NCBI GenBank assembly: GCA_016928935.1
Contig: JAFGJU010000037.1
Coordinates: forward strand, 1 to 6,350
Direction: 5' to 3'
Source: Candidatus Eiseniibacteriota bacterium
GTDB lineage: Bacteria; Eisenbacteria; RBG-16-71-46; JAFGJU01
Length of the DNA: 6,350 nucleotides
Shown: positions 4,755 through 6,350 of the stretch, piece by piece
Numbering within the stretch: the stretch's first letter is position 1
Layout: each line of letters opens with the position of its first letter
Notes under the pieces: generated by a model
The model's database searches: none
What the model was told of the DNA's origin: nothing
What the model saw: the letters and a program-made list of their open reading frames with translations, nothing else
Made by a program: the position numbers and the translations under genes

Positions 4755-6350
4755 GTCGAAATGCCGATTCCTGGCTCCTCTGATGGCTCTGATTCTTCTG
4801 CCGGCGTTTGCCGCGACGGGCGCCGAGCTCTGCCGCGTCGAGGACGTGACGGTGGTCGACAAGGGCGGAGCGGTGACCGAGGTCACAATCAACGCCAGCG
4901 CGCCGCTCCAGTACAGGGACTTCACCCTCCCCGACCCTCCGAGGATAGTCATAGACTGCCTCGACGCCGTCCACGCCATCGGGACTCCGGGGCAGCCCGC
5001 CCCCGAAACGGGCATACTGCGGATAAGGACCGGGCAGTGGACGGGCGAGCCCGGGAAGACCATAACCAGGGTCGTGCTGGACCTGACCGCGGACCTGTCG
5101 TATTCCGTGAGCACGACCGAGAAGGGGCTCATAGCGGTGGTGGGTAAGGGCGTTCCGGCCCAGGCCAAGACGGTGTCGGCCACCGTGGCCGCCGAGCCCG
5201 CTCGCGGCGTTGCGACTCAGAACCCGGGTGGCGGCGAAGTCATGTCTCTGGACGTCCAGGGCGCGGACATAAACACGGTGCTCAGGACTCTGTCGGAGTT
5301 CAGCGGCCGCAACATAGTCACCAACAAGGAAGTCAAGGGCGCCGTCTCCGTGAGGCTTAAGAACGTGCCGTGGAGGAACGCCCTGGAGATAATCCTGAGG
5401 ACGCAGGGGCTCGCTTACGTGGAAGAGCAGGGCATCATCAGAGTGGCGACCGCCACGGAGCTCCAGAATGAGGAAATCGACAAGCAGACCGCCGAGAGAA
5501 AGAAGGAAGACCTTCTGCCTCTCGTCGTCAGACGAGTGAAGGTGGATTTTGCGAACGCCGCCGAGCTCAAACAGTCGCTCGAGAAGATGCTGACGAGGCG
5601 CGGACACATAGAGGTAGACCAGAGGACGAACTCGCTCCTCATAACCGACATTGCGGAAAAGACCGAGGCCGCGGAGAGGCTGGCGCACGAGCTGGATTCG
5701 ATGACGCCGCAGGTGGAGATAACGGCCAAGATGGTGGACGTGGACGCGAACGTGTCCAGAGAGCTGGGCATCGTCTGGAGTATGAACGACCTGGACATCG
5801 GCAAGCAGAACGTGGACGAGGACGTGGCAGTCAACGCTCCGATCCTGGACGCGGTGGGGACTCTCAGGATTGGAGCAGTGAGAGATTACGTCACGCTGGA
5901 CGCCACGCTCCAGGCGCTGGAGACTGAGAACAAGGCCGACATAATCTCCAACCCCAAGATCACGACCGTGAACAACAGGGAGGCCTCGATACTGGTCGGC
6001 AAGGAGATCCCGCTCATCGTGCAGGACGAGGCGGGTAACCCAGTGACGGAGCTCAAGAAGATAGGCGTGACGCTGAAGGTGACGCCGCACATCAACTCCG
6101 AGAACGAGGTGACTCTGGACCTGCATCCCGAGGTCAGCGACCTGGCGTCGCAGGCCACGGTCCAGGGCGGTGTCATCATAAACACCACGCAGGCGGACAC
6201 CAGGGTGATAGTGAGGAACGGCGAGACCGCCGTCATCGGCGGCCTGATCAGAGAGAACATAAGCAGGGTCAAGACGGGCGTGCCGATTCTCAAGGACATA
6301 CCGCTCCTGGGCTTCTTCTTCCGCTCCTCGATCAACGAGAAGAGCAAGCG
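4744..6350 (+). CDS. pilQ: PilQ, type IV pilus outer-membrane secretin, C-terminus cut by window edge
   Basis: Open for 535 codons to the window edge. The order seen is: signal peptide (1 to about 24-27, core about 9-23, ending PAFAATGA); one AMIN domain (about 32-138, with LPDPPRIVIDCLDAV at 62-76), which in this family binds peptidoglycan; a linker; an N0/STN domain (about 166-236: LDVQGADINTVLRTLSEFSG, 169-188); an N1 secretin_N domain (about 262-320: VDQRTNSLLITD, 291-302); and the secretin beta-barrel domain from about 322, with IISNPKITTVNN (400-411), GVTLKVTPHIN (441-451), ETAVIGGLI (494-502) and the hallmark VPILKDIPLLGFFFRS (513-528). Only the last few tens of residues seem to be missing, so the full protein is probably about 560-580 residues, shorter than the usual proteobacterial PilQ and with one AMIN domain rather than two. 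GAGGG at 4731-4735 is the likely ribosome binding site. Arg codons are mostly AGG, and about half of Ile codons are ATA. Confidence 0.95.
   Translation, partial: MRSKSKCRFLAPLMALILLPAFAATGAELCRVEDVTVVDKGGAVTEVTINASAPLQYRDFTLPDPPRIVIDCLDAVHAIGTPGQPAPETGILRIRTGQWTGEPGKTITRVVLDLTADLSYSVSTTEKGLIAVVGKGVPAQAKTVSATVAAEPARGVATQNPGGGEVMSLDVQGADINTVLRTLSEFSGRNIVTNKEVKGAVSVRLKNVPWRNALEIILRTQGLAYVEEQGIIRVATATELQNEEIDKQTAERKKEDLLPLVVRRVKVDFANAAELKQSLEKMLTRRGHIEVDQRTNSLLITDIAEKTEAAERLAHELDSMTPQVEITAKMVDVDANVSRELGIVWSMNDLDIGKQNVDEDVAVNAPILDAVGTLRIGAVRDYVTLDATLQALETENKADIISNPKITTVNNREASILVGKEIPLIVQDEAGNPVTELKKIGVTLKVTPHINSENEVTLDLHPEVSDLASQATVQGGVIINTTQADTRVIVRNGETAVIGGLIRENISRVKTGVPILKDIPLLGFFFRSSINEKSK

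Noticed and set aside
1..6350. CRISPR array, insertion sequence, prophage or defence system
   Set aside because: No regularly spaced repeats, terminal inverted repeats, transposase or nuclease motifs were seen. All coding space is accounted for by the DUF2723 gene and pilMNOPQ.

Overview
The window holds two divergent transcription units from a GC-rich, diderm (outer-membrane-bearing) bacterium. To the right is the type IV pilus alignment/secretin operon pilM-pilN-pilO-pilP-pilQ, on the + strand from about 2109 to beyond the right edge. To the left, on the - strand from 1583 to beyond the left edge, is a large multi-pass membrane protein of the DUF2723 family (TMEM260-like, GT-C fold glycosyltransferase). 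The left gene shows up only when the - strand is translated from 1583: it is open for 527 codons without a stop and runs off the window. Short ORFs lying antisense to it are shadows.

Layout. 1-1583 (-): DUF2723 protein, C-terminus missing. 1584-2108: divergent intergenic region with no convincing gene. It carries one promoter for each side plus several small inverted or direct repeats. 2109-3155 pilM (cytoplasmic actin-like ATPase); 3152-3706 pilN and 3716-4300 pilO (paired inner-membrane bitopic proteins with periplasmic ferredoxin-like domains); 4287-4754 pilP (periplasmic linker to the secretin); 4744-6350 pilQ (outer-membrane secretin with AMIN, N0, N1 and secretin domains, cut near its C-terminus). 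Genes overlap or are 9 bases apart, so the five are very probably one transcript with coupled translation. Together they build the envelope-spanning channel of a type IV pilus (or a related T4P-like machine): PilM docks on the PilN N-terminus inside the cell, PilN/PilO bridge the periplasm, and PilP ties them to PilQ. Pilins, motors and prepilin peptidase are not in the window.

The two divergent promoters share one architecture, TTGACA-N14-TGN-TAGNTT. The left one is placed so that the A of the ATG falls at the expected transcription start, which predicts a leaderless mRNA. The pil genes mostly have Shine-Dalgarno-like sequences.

Organism. The secretin indicates a diderm. GC is high (about 60% or more by eye, not counted), yet pilQ uses AGG for most arginines and ATA for about half of its isoleucines, which is unusual at this GC. 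This mixture plus a DUF2723 protein would fit one of the less-studied FCB-related or candidate phyla, but that is a weak inference. No CRISPR array, insertion sequence, tRNA or rRNA was seen. The window looks like a normal chromosomal locus; I do not see strong evidence of an undescribed system, and the second-look points below are mostly regulatory or concern individual proteins.
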